10,618 nucleotides of DNA from an uncultured Erysipelotrichaceae bacterium. GTDB taxonomy: Bacteria; Bacillota_I; Bacilli_A; Erysipelotrichales; Coprobacillaceae. Where the stretch lies: contig UPXV01000057.1 in NCBI GenBank assembly GCA_900538465.1, forward strand, positions 1 to 10,618. The letters are read 5' to 3'. Shown piece after piece: positions 1 through 5,955 of the stretch (its first letter is position 1; every line of letters begins with the position of its first letter). Under the pieces are notes generated by a model. That model worked only from the letters and a program-made list of their open reading frames with translations. It was not told where the DNA came from and made no database searches. Made by a program: the position numbers and the translations under genes.

Positions 1-54
1 ACCGCTGACCCTCTGCTTGTAAGGCAGATGCTCTCCCAACTGAGCTAAACCTCC
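1..54 (-). tRNA. tRNA-Val (anticodon TAC), 3' part cut by window edge
   Basis: On the minus strand the 5' acceptor strand GGAGGTT starts at 54. It is followed by TA, a D-arm with GCTC/GAGC stem, and an anticodon arm TCTGC-CTTACAA-GCAGA whose loop gives TAC, read as valine. The T-arm begins but the window ends before the acceptor 3' strand. It lies 3 nt downstream of the tRNA-Gln CCA end, so the two are surely cotranscribed. Confidence 0.93.
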
Positions 55-57
55 AAA

Positions 58-133
58 TGGCTGGGATACCTGGATTCGAACCAGGGAAATGACAGAGTCA
101 AAGTCTGTTGCCTTACCGCTTGGCTATATCCCA
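58..133 (-). tRNA. tRNA-Gln (anticodon TTG), CCA encoded
   Basis: This is a complete cloverleaf of 76 nt on the minus strand. The acceptor TGGGATA (133 to 127) pairs with TATCCCA (68 to 62). The anticodon arm has loop CTTTGAC, giving TTG. A T-arm with GGTTCGAATCC is present, and discriminator G is followed by a genomically encoded CCA (60 to 58). It is the first gene of the tRNA operon visible here, about 10 nt below its likely transcription start. Confidence 0.96.
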
Positions 134-149
134 ATAATGATGCTCATAT

Positions 150-178
150 AATATAACAAGTTTTACAGTATTAGTCAA
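150..178 (-). promoter_or_regulatory. sigma-A promoter of the tRNA-Gln/tRNA-Val operon
   Basis: On the minus strand a -35 TTGACT (178 to 173) and a -10 TATATT (155 to 150) are separated by exactly 17 nt. A TG dinucleotide one base before the -10 makes it an extended -10. The predicted start near 143 leaves only about 10 nt before the tRNA-Gln 5' end, as usual for a tRNA operon. Confidence 0.8.
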
Positions 179-200
179 TATCCTTTTTAATATTTTTAAC

Positions 201-228
201 AAAAAAATGGCTTTTTAGCCATTTTTTA
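201..228 (-). terminator. intrinsic terminator of the aminotransferase gene, containing its stop codon
   Basis: On the minus strand the stem AAAAAATGGCT pairs with AGCCATTTTTT around a 4-nt A-rich loop, and the U tract is part of the distal arm. The TAA stop codon (217 to 215) lies at the stem/loop junction, so the last codons form the upstream arm. It separates the aminotransferase from the tRNA operon downstream. Confidence 0.8.
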
Positions 229-1495
229 ATAATTTTTCTACGCTAACAAGTTTTACACAAAGTGTAAATAGCTTTGCAGCTTGTTTTAATTCTTCTAATG
301 TTGGAAATGATGGTGCAATTCTAATATTTGTATCTAATGGATCTTTTCCATAAGGATATGTTGCCCCAGCATTTGTCAATAATGCTCCAGCTTCTTTACA
401 TTTTTGAACGATTTCTTTTGCACAATATGGTAAAGCGTCAAAAGAGATAAAATAGCCACCTAGTGGTTTTGTCCATTGACCTATACCAAGACCTGACAAC
501 TCTTGATCAAAGATTTCTAAAACAGCTTCAAACTTTGGTCTTAATAAATCAGCTTGTTTAGCCATGTGTGTTTGTAGACTTTCTACTTTATTAAAATATT
601 CAACATGTCTTAATTGATTGATTTTATCATGTCCAATACATTGAATTGTCATATGTTTTAAAATATCTTTTTTATTTTCAATAGATGTAGCCAGTGCAGC
701 AACTCCAGCACCAGGTAATGTGACTTTTGATGTTGAACAAAATTCAAAAACAAGATCAGGTTGACCAGCATCATCACAAGCTTTTAAAATATTAGAAACA
801 TGTTCTTGATGAGAAGGGTATAAATGATGAACTAAGTAAGCATTATCCCAAAAAATTCTAAAATCCTTAGCTGCTGGTTTTAAATGCGCAAATCTTTGAA
901 CAACTTCATCTGAATATGTAATACCTGAAGGATTGGCATATTGAGGAACACACCATATTCCTTTTACACTTTCATCATTGTTGACATATTGTTCCACTAA
1001 GTCCATATCAGGACCATTATCATTCATAGGGATATTAATCATTTCAAAACCAAAATGCTCAGTAATCGCAAAATGACGATCATATCCAGGAACAGGACAT
1101 AAGAATTTTATTTTTTCTAATTGACACCAAGGTTTTTCTCCTAAGTATCCATGTGTATATCCACGACTGATTTGATCAAACATAATTGTTAAACTTGAAT
1201 TTCCATAAACAATAATATGTTCTGGTATTGTTTCTAACATATTTGCAAAAAATTCTTTGGCTTCTAAAATACCATCTAGTATTCCATAGTTACAATATTC
1301 TATTTTATTTTGAAAATTATATTGGCTGTTAACTGTATCTAGAATATCTAATGATAAATGAATTTGATTCAAGTCTGGCTTTCCCCTTGCCATATTAAGA
1401 TTTAAATGTAAATCTTTCATTTGTTGATATTGATTTAATAAATCTCTATGTAAGTTTATTAATTCCTCATGGTTCATGTCTTTATACATTTTCAT
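215..1495 (-). CDS. aspartate aminotransferase, class Ic (PLP-dependent)
   Basis: This 426-residue PLP enzyme is of the aspartate aminotransferase subgroup represented by Corynebacterium AspB/AspT. It is predicted to interconvert aspartate plus 2-oxoglutarate with oxaloacetate plus glutamate in the cytosol. Visible motifs are the N-terminal NMARGKPDL substrate segment (34-42), CPVPGYDRHF (133-142), the NPSG turn with Asn188, DNAY (217-220) with the PLP ring-nitrogen Asp217, the Schiff-base Lys257 in STSKVTLPGAG, and Arg in NIRIAPSFP near the C-terminus for the substrate carboxylate. These block motifs follow the Corynebacterium protein closely along the whole length, so the gene looks intact. 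The start at 1495 has GAGGG seven bases upstream; the next Met (1489) would be too far from it. It is monocistronic, between its own promoter and terminator, and divergent from the redox operon. Exact substrate range cannot be read from sequence. Confidence 0.92.
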   Translation of the reverse strand: MKMYKDMNHEELINLHRDLLNQYQQMKDLHLNLNMARGKPDLNQIHLSLDILDTVNSQYNFQNKIEYCNYGILDGILEAKEFFANMLETIPEHIIVYGNSSLTIMFDQISRGYTHGYLGEKPWCQLEKIKFLCPVPGYDRHFAITEHFGFEMINIPMNDNGPDMDLVEQYVNNDESVKGIWCVPQYANPSGITYSDEVVQRFAHLKPAAKDFRIFWDNAYLVHHLYPSHQEHVSNILKACDDAGQPDLVFEFCSTSKVTLPGAGVAALATSIENKKDILKHMTIQCIGHDKINQLRHVEYFNKVESLQTHMAKQADLLRPKFEAVLEIFDQELSGLGIGQWTKPLGGYFISFDALPYCAKEIVQKCKEAGALLTNAGATYPYGKDPLDTNIRIAPSFPTLEELKQAAKLFTLCVKLVSVEKLLKNG

Positions 1496-1532
1496 GAATT
1501 GTCCCTCTCTTTATTTTGTATTAATCGAAGTA

Positions 1533-1561
1533 ATTGTACTCTTTCATAGGTAAAAAAGCAA
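1533..1561 (-). promoter_or_regulatory. probable sigma-A promoter of the aminotransferase gene
   Basis: On the minus strand -35 TTGCTT (1561 to 1556) and -10 TACAAT (1538 to 1533) have a 17-nt spacer. The predicted start near 1526 gives a leader of about 30 nt. The -35 is poor (3 of 6) but no better pair is visible in the intergenic region. Confidence 0.55.
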
Positions 1562-1596
1562 TCTCAAAGAAATAGATAATTATAAAAAAATATGTT

Positions 1597-1615
1597 AATA
1601 GTAATTATTACTATT
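1597..1615. promoter_or_regulatory. Fur-family (PerR-like) operator
   Basis: There is a perfect inverted repeat with 9-bp arms and a single central base: AATAGTAAT-T-ATTACTATT. The inner 15 bases (1599-1613) have the 7-1-7 geometry of Fur-family boxes; the known Bacillus PerR consensus is TTATAATnATTATAA, and here the inner arm is TAGTAAT. It lies on the -35 region of the promoter serving the rubredoxin/rubrerythrin operon, where binding would repress. It is about 35 bp upstream of the aminotransferase -35, so it should act mainly on the redox operon. Which family member binds is inferred from the target genes. Confidence 0.75.
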
Positions 1616-1640
1616 TATTTTATAAGAAAAGTGGTATACT
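1612..1640 (+). promoter_or_regulatory. extended -10 promoter of the redox operon
   Basis: The -10 TATACT (1635-1640) is preceded by TG plus one base, an extended -10. At 17-nt spacing the -35 position (1612-1617) reads TATTTA, which is weak and overlaps the right arm of the palindromic operator. The AGGAGG ribosome site at 1648-1653 is 7 nt from the ATG at 1661. Confidence 0.65.
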
Positions 1641-1660
1641 AAGTCATAGGAGGTATTGTT

Positions 1661-2284
1661 ATGGATACAAAAGCATTTTTTAAATTAACTTATGGATTAT
1701 ATATTGTCACAACAAATGATGGAGAACATGAAAGTGGTTGTGTTATCAATACAATGACACAAGTGACTGCTGAACCTTCACAAGTTTGTGTGACATTAAA
1801 TAAAGAGAACTATACAACACAGATTCTTGAAAAAAGTGGTGTGTTTAATGTAAGTGTTCTTTTGGAAAAAGTTTCTATGGAAGTCATCCGTCAATTTGGT
1901 TTTCAATGTGGAAAAGATATTGATAAATTTGAAGGTATAGATTATGGAATTGATGAAAATGGAGTGAAATATTTAAAACAAGACAGTGCTGCGATGTTTG
2001 TTTGTCGCGTTAAACAAAAAGTTGATGTGGGAACACATATTATGTTTATTTCAGAAGTTGTTGATGCGAAGACTTTAAGTGATGAAACAGTTTTAACGTA
2101 TAGTGCATATCATGAAAAGAAAAACGGAACAACACCAAAGAGCGCCCCTTCATATATTGAAGAAACTCAAAAACAGGGTTGGCGCTGTGATGTGTGTGGA
2201 TTTATTTATGAGGGTGAAACTTTACCAGAGGATTATATTTGTCCAATATGTAAAGTTGATGCAAGCCATTTTCATAAAATTTAG
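1661..2284 (+). CDS. hrb: flavin reductase-rubredoxin fusion (high molecular weight rubredoxin type)
   Basis: This 207-residue cytosolic redox protein has two domains. Residues 1-150 form an FMN-binding split-barrel flavin reductase domain (start MDTKAFFKLTYGLYIVTT, then a GCVINTMTQVT segment typical of the fold). Residues 174-207 form a short rubredoxin-like domain with iron ligands Cys176, Cys179, Cys194 and Cys197. The order matches Moorella Hrb, which passes electrons from NADH through FMN to its rubredoxin and on to the flavodiiron protein FprA. Here no FprA is adjacent; the likely acceptor is the rubrerythrin two genes downstream. It is first in a three-gene operon, behind an AGGAGG ribosome site and a Fur/PerR-type operator. 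Whether NADH or NADPH is used cannot be told. Confidence 0.88.
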   Translation: MDTKAFFKLTYGLYIVTTNDGEHESGCVINTMTQVTAEPSQVCVTLNKENYTTQILEKSGVFNVSVLLEKVSMEVIRQFGFQCGKDIDKFEGIDYGIDENGVKYLKQDSAAMFVCRVKQKVDVGTHIMFISEVVDAKTLSDETVLTYSAYHEKKNGTTPKSAPSYIEETQKQGWRCDVCGFIYEGETLPEDYICPICKVDASHFHKI

Positions 2285-2311
2285 AGTCTCATACGTAGAC
2301 TCTCTATTTTT
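2283..2311 (+). terminator. intercistronic hairpin with U-run (partial terminator or attenuator)
   Basis: AGAGTCT (2283-2289) and AGACTCT (2297-2303) form a perfect 7-bp stem with a 7-nt loop. It begins at the hrb stop codon and is followed by CTATTTTT. It is weaker than a classical terminator (loop large, U-run five), so partial readthrough or mRNA processing between hrb and the next gene is likely. Confidence 0.5.
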
Positions 2312-2319
2312 ACAATAGA

Positions 2320-2334
2320 AAGAAAGCGTTTACA
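2320..2334 (+). promoter_or_regulatory. cre-like site (CcpA catabolite control)
   Basis: AAGAAAGCGTTTACA matches the Bacillota cre consensus WTGAAARCGYTTWCW at 14 of 15 positions; only the second base differs. It lies between hrb and the double-rubredoxin gene, downstream of the hairpin, where a bound CcpA-type protein could act as a roadblock. No convincing separate promoter is visible beside it. Confidence 0.45.
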
Positions 2335-2362
2335 ATGACGTTGCTATAAGGAGGAATGAAAT

Positions 2363-3019
2363 ATGGCAAAGTATAAGTGTATGGTTTGTGGATTTATTTA
2401 TGATGAGGATGTTGGGATTGAAAGTTCAAATATTCCTGCCCATACTCTATTTAAAGATTTAGATTCAACATGGGTATGTCCAATTTGTAAAGCACCTAAA
2501 AGTGCTTTTCAACCAGTACAAGAAGAAGTAAAAAAAGAAATAAAGAGACAAAAGGTTGATCAACAATGGTCTTCCATGGAAATGAGCATTCTTTTATCTA
2601 ACCTAGCAAAAGGTTGTGAAAAACAGTATCTTTTAAAAGAACAAGCACTATTTCAAACATTGGCTGATTATTATCAAGAAGAATCAGAAGATATATCAAT
2701 AGATTCCCTGTCAGATATACAAGCTGATTTGTCTATGGATTTAAATGAGAATTATCCATTGGCTCATCAAAGTGCTGACAGTCAAAAAGATCGTGGAGCA
2801 AAACGTGCTCTTGTTTGGAGTGAAAAATCTACAAATATGTTATTGTCTGTAGTAGAAAGATATCAACAAGTTCAAGAAAATTTAGTGAAAGATACAAAGG
2901 TTTTTGTTTGCGAAATCTGTGGATTTGTTTATATTGGAGATCAAGCACCTGATATATGTCCTGTATGTAAGGTCCCAAAATTAAAAATTCATGAAGCGAA
3001 AAGAGGTGCAACACTATGA
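2363..3019 (+). CDS. double rubredoxin protein with central domain of unknown function
   Basis: This 218-residue cytosolic protein has three parts. Residues 1-52 are a near full-length rubredoxin with Cys6, Cys9, Cys39 and Cys42. Residues 53-178 are a mainly helical, charged middle region with one cysteine (Cys85). Residues 179-212 are a short rubrerythrin-style rubredoxin with Cys183, Cys186, Cys199 and Cys202. I do not recognise the middle domain. It has NLAKGCEKQY (80-89) in one amphipathic helix and RGAKRALVWSEKSTNML (144-160) in another, placed just before the rubredoxin as the last helix of rubrerythrin is. It lacks the paired ExxH diiron motifs, so it may be a metal-free relic of a ferritin-like fold or an unrelated docking domain. 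AAGGAGGA at 2348-2355 sets the start. Its stop overlaps the next start as ATGA, implying translational coupling. Electron relay between Hrb and the rubrerythrin is inferred from context. Confidence 0.82.
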   Translation: MAKYKCMVCGFIYDEDVGIESSNIPAHTLFKDLDSTWVCPICKAPKSAFQPVQEEVKKEIKRQKVDQQWSSMEMSILLSNLAKGCEKQYLLKEQALFQTLADYYQEESEDISIDSLSDIQADLSMDLNENYPLAHQSADSQKDRGAKRALVWSEKSTNMLLSVVERYQQVQENLVKDTKVFVCEICGFVYIGDQAPDICPVCKVPKLKIHEAKRGATL

Positions 3020-4059
3020 GTCAATTCAGAGCATTACGTAATATAAGATTATGTACAAAAGATTGTTTATGTTTATATGTTTGTCCAACAGGTGCAAGTG
3101 ATACCGAAAACGGTCAAATTGATGCAACAAAATGTATAGGATGTGGAATGTGTGTACAATCATGTCCATCTCATGCTTTATCATTGGTTCCATATGATTA
3201 TCCACCACAACAAAGAAAAGAAAACCAAGTGGTCGAAGATTTACATCGTTTAATAAAGAGTAAATCCATTCAGTTATCAAAAGCAAAGTATTTAAAAGAA
3301 CATAGTGATAATACAATTGTTATCCAATTGGCTCAAGCTTTAGAAACTTCCAATCGTGTTATGGCAGAAGACTTAGCAAGAGAAGTAGGATATATGTTAC
3401 CTCAAAGTCAAAATACCCATGATTTATTACAAATGATTATAGATACAGTTGATGATGAAAATATAAAAAAGACAGCTCAAGATCTTTTGGATTTATTACC
3501 AATCAATGATCAGGAAAATAAAACTTCAAAATATGCAGGAACAAAAACTGAAAAGAATTTAATGGAAGCATTCGCTGGAGAATCTCAAGCGAGAAATAAA
3601 TACACTTATTTTGCTCAAATGGCAAGAAAAGAAGGAATGGAACAAATCGCAGCGATTTTTGAAGAAACTGCAAATCAAGAAAAACAACATGCCAAAATGT
3701 GGTTTCGTGAATTTCATGGTATTGGTGCAACTGATGAAAACTTAGAAGTTGCAGCTGCTGGTGAACATGAAGAATGGACTGACATGTATGCAAGAATGGC
3801 TAAAGAAGCAAGAGAAGAAGGTTTTGAAGAATTAGCTATTCAATTTGAAAATGTTGCTAAAGTAGAAAAATCGCATGAAGCACGTTATTTAAGATTATTA
3901 AAGAACTATAAAGAAGGAAAAACATTCAAAGGTGATGTACCAAAAGGATGGAAATGTAGACAATGTGGATTCATCTATGAAGGTGAAGAAGCACCTGAAA
4001 GATGTCCAGTTTGTGGATATCCTAAAGCCTTCTTTGAAAGAATGAGTGAAAATTATTAA
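3016..4059 (+). CDS. ferredoxin-rubrerythrin-rubredoxin fusion (peroxide-reducing)
   Basis: This 347-residue fusion has four parts. Residues 10-58 are a two-[4Fe-4S] ferredoxin-like domain; cluster two is canonical (Cys40, 43, 46, 50), while cluster one has Cys13, 17, 19, 23, spaced x3-x1-x3. Residues 62-168 are a helical linker I cannot assign. Residues 172-302 are a rubrerythrin ferritin-like domain with all seven expected diiron ligands: Glu189, Glu222, His225, Glu250, Glu253, Glu284, His287. Residues 312-345 are a rubredoxin-like domain (Cys314, 317, 330, 333). Rubrerythrins reduce hydrogen peroxide to water with electrons from rubredoxin; a fused ferredoxin would let this one also take electrons from reduced ferredoxin or the upstream proteins. 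A standalone rubrerythrin normally begins near GTKTEKNL; here no in-frame ATG or ribosome site precedes that point, so the fusion is genuine. The start is set by AGAGGTG upstream and the 4-base overlap with the preceding gene. Confidence 0.9.
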   Translation: MSQFRALRNIRLCTKDCLCLYVCPTGASDTENGQIDATKCIGCGMCVQSCPSHALSLVPYDYPPQQRKENQVVEDLHRLIKSKSIQLSKAKYLKEHSDNTIVIQLAQALETSNRVMAEDLAREVGYMLPQSQNTHDLLQMIIDTVDDENIKKTAQDLLDLLPINDQENKTSKYAGTKTEKNLMEAFAGESQARNKYTYFAQMARKEGMEQIAAIFEETANQEKQHAKMWFREFHGIGATDENLEVAAAGEHEEWTDMYARMAKEAREEGFEELAIQFENVAKVEKSHEARYLRLLKNYKEGKTFKGDVPKGWKCRQCGFIYEGEEAPERCPVCGYPKAFFERMSENY

Positions 4060-4078
4060 AAGCTTATAGAATATAAAA

Positions 4079-4113
4079 AAAACATCTAAGAATTTCATTT
4101 ACTTAGATGTTTT
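4079..4113. terminator. bidirectional intrinsic terminator between convergent operons
   Basis: AAAACATCTAAG (4079-4090) and CTTAGATGTTTT (4102-4113) form a 12-bp perfect stem with an 11-nt loop. There is a T-rich tail on the plus side and a longer T run on the minus side. It serves both the rubrerythrin operon (+) and the kinase operon (-). The last sense codons of the kinase gene form one stem arm and its TAA lies in the loop. Confidence 0.85.
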
Positions 4114-5241
4114 ATTCTCGTCTGGTATTTGTAATCGATTTAAAACAACAACAAAAGTTGTTTTGTTTTTATGACTTGTTGCAAAAATTTGACCATTATG
4201 AATTTGAACAATATTTTTCGCAATTGCAAGTCCTAACCCTGTTCCTCCTGTTGAAGAGGAACGAGAGGTATCAGAACGATAGAATTTTTCAAAAATGTAT
4301 GGTAAATCTTCCTTAGCAATAGGATTTCCATAATTCATAATCTTAATTGTAATATTCTGTTCATCATTTAAGACTTCAATTTTGATTTCATGATCATCTT
4401 CGCCATATTTTACAGCATTAGATAATAAATTATCAAAAACTCTTGCAATCAACTGACCATCACCTTTAATAAATAAATTAGGTTGACTGATATTGATAAC
4501 TGGAGTCAAATGATGTTCTTGAAAAGTTGGATAAAATTCATCAACCATTTGTAAAACCAATTCTGATATATTGATTGTAATCATATGTAATTTAATATTG
4601 GCTTGATCAAGACTTGTAAACTCAAATAAATCATCCATCATACCTTGTAATCTCTTAGATTTTTCATAAGCAACAGTGGAATATTTTTGAATATCTTCTT
4701 TTGATAATTGTTGGTTGTTTTTGATTAATTCCAAATAACCAACAATTGTTGTAAGAGGTGTTCTTAAGTCATGAGCAACATTTGTAATTAAATCATTCTT
4801 TTGCTTTTCAGCATTACGTTCTGCATCAAAAGCCAGTCTTTCATTTTCTTTTAGAATTTCGCCTTCTTTTTCCTTATCTTCAAGAGTTTTTGCTAGGGCA
4901 TTGATATTAGCGGCTAATAAACCTAATTCATCATCGTATTCAATGGGAGCTTCTACATCATAATGTCCAGCCGTCACTTCTTGAATTGTTCCACTTAAAA
5001 CACTAATATATTTTAAAGTAATATTCATTAAATCAAAAAATATAATCACAAAAATAAATAATGAAATGATAAAGGCAATAAAGTATTTGATTTCTATAGA
5101 GATGCCAAATATATGAAAACTTTCTAATACAATAACAATGGCACTATAAATTAGAAAAGTTAAAATATAAGCGACAATTAAGTTAATAAAGAGTCGCCAT
5201 CGAAAGCTACTCATAAATAATCTTCTTATTTTTTTAATCAT
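4099..5241 (-). CDS. two-component sensor histidine kinase with short outer loop
   Basis: This 380-residue membrane kinase has two transmembrane segments (about 17-39 and 50-70) joined by roughly ten residues, then a HAMP-like linker (71-125) and a coiled coil. The HisKA dimerisation domain carries the phosphoacceptor His157 in VAHDLRTPLT. The ATPase domain has N-box DNLLSNAVKYG (270-280), an N-x-G-x-P-I version of the G1 motif (303-308), F-box FEKFYR (317-322) and GTGLGLAIA (333-341). The motif style is that of the VanS-like kinases of Bacillota, but no van resistance genes are present, so vancomycin sensing should not be assumed. With no extracellular sensor domain, the signal is probably perceived in or at the membrane. 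Its ATG overlaps the response regulator stop as ATGA, so the two are coupled in one operon. The signal is unknown. Confidence 0.9.
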   Translation of the reverse strand: MIKKIRRLFMSSFRWRLFINLIVAYILTFLIYSAIVIVLESFHIFGISIEIKYFIAFIISLFIFVIIFFDLMNITLKYISVLSGTIQEVTAGHYDVEAPIEYDDELGLLAANINALAKTLEDKEKEGEILKENERLAFDAERNAEKQKNDLITNVAHDLRTPLTTIVGYLELIKNNQQLSKEDIQKYSTVAYEKSKRLQGMMDDLFEFTSLDQANIKLHMITINISELVLQMVDEFYPTFQEHHLTPVINISQPNLFIKGDGQLIARVFDNLLSNAVKYGEDDHEIKIEVLNDEQNITIKIMNYGNPIAKEDLPYIFEKFYRSDTSRSSSTGGTGLGLAIAKNIVQIHNGQIFATSHKNKTTFVVVLNRLQIPDENKTSK

Positions 5242-5933
5242 AGATCAAATTTATAACCAATTCCCCAAACAGTTTTAATATGACGAGGATTACGAGGTTG
5301 CCTTTCAATCTTTTCTCTAAGTTTTCTAATATGAACCATAATTGTATTATTAGAATTTGTTGACTTTTCATGCCAAATCTTTTCAAAAATATCTTCGATA
5401 GAAAAAACAGTACCAGGATGACTTGCTAGTAAAACCAAAATTTCATATTCAATTCTTGTAAGAGCTAAAGGTTGATTATCTAATGTTACAGATTTCTTTT
5501 GAATATCAATGATTAAATCGCCAGCTTCAATAATATGAGAAGAATCATGCACAGGTTTATTAAAGACATGAGCACGACGTAATTGTGATTTTACACGAGC
5601 AACCAATTCCATAGCGTTAAATGGTTTGCTGATATAATCATCTGCCCCTGTTAATAATCCTTCGATTTTATCGTTGTCTGCTGTCTTGGCTGACACAATA
5701 ATAACAGGGATATTGTATTTTTCTCTAATCATTTTTAATGCTTGTATTCCATCTATTTCAGGCATCATAATATCTAAAATGACAAGATCAATATGATTGT
5801 TTTGAATATCATCTAATAATGTTAAAGCATTATATCTTTTTTCAACAAGGTATCCTTCTTGAGTTAAATAAATTTCTATTAAATCAGTAATTTCTTTTTC
5901 ATCATCTACAACAAGTATATGAGGTATATCCAT
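5238..5933 (-). CDS. OmpR/PhoB-family response regulator
   Basis: This 231-residue DNA-binding regulator is the partner of the kinase that overlaps its 3' end. Receiver domain (1-120): acidic pair Asp10/Asp11, phosphoacceptor Asp54 in LVILDIMMP, Ser81, and Lys103 in SKPF. The C-terminal winged-helix domain includes LTRIEYEILVLL, TIMVHIRKLREKIE and the closing TVWGIGYKFDL. The start is placed at 5933: AAGGAGGA at 5948-5941 lies 7 nt upstream, and the protein then begins MDIPHILVVDDE as this family does. Upstream in-frame ATGs at 5951 and 5957 add eight residues but lie in or above the ribosome site, and 5957 falls inside the predicted -10. Similar in style to VanR-group regulators; target genes are unknown. 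A tandem repeat at its promoter suggests autoregulation. Confidence 0.92.
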   Translation of the reverse strand: MDIPHILVVDDEKEITDLIEIYLTQEGYLVEKRYNALTLLDDIQNNHIDLVILDIMMPEIDGIQALKMIREKYNIPVIIVSAKTADNDKIEGLLTGADDYISKPFNAMELVARVKSQLRRAHVFNKPVHDSSHIIEAGDLIIDIQKKSVTLDNQPLALTRIEYEILVLLASHPGTVFSIEDIFEKIWHEKSTNSNNTIMVHIRKLREKIERQPRNPRHIKTVWGIGYKFDL

Positions 5934-5955
5934 AGTTTCTTCCTCCTTCATATTC

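Noticed and set aside
2311..2316. Internal promoter with -10 TACAAT before the double-rubredoxin gene
   Set aside because: No acceptable -35 is found at 16-18 nt spacing (the position reads CTCATA) and the word overlaps the hairpin tail.
2103..2318. 71-codon plus-strand frame
   Set aside because: It lies over the rubredoxin end of hrb in another frame; the repeated cysteine codons give it apparent structure but no ribosome site or family match is seen.
3026..4098. Minus-strand frames opposite the rubrerythrin fusion
   Set aside because: They are antisense shadows rich in His, Leu and Phe from complementing an A-rich gene, with no ribosome sites or recognisable domains.
4107..4316. 69-codon plus-strand frame opposite the kinase 3' end
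   Set aside because: It is antisense to the conserved ATPase domain, begins inside the terminator, and its product resembles no family.
4099..5933. A VanRS vancomycin-resistance control system
   Set aside because: The motifs are VanS/VanR-like but this style is widespread in Bacillota, and no vanHAX or other cell-wall resistance gene is nearby.
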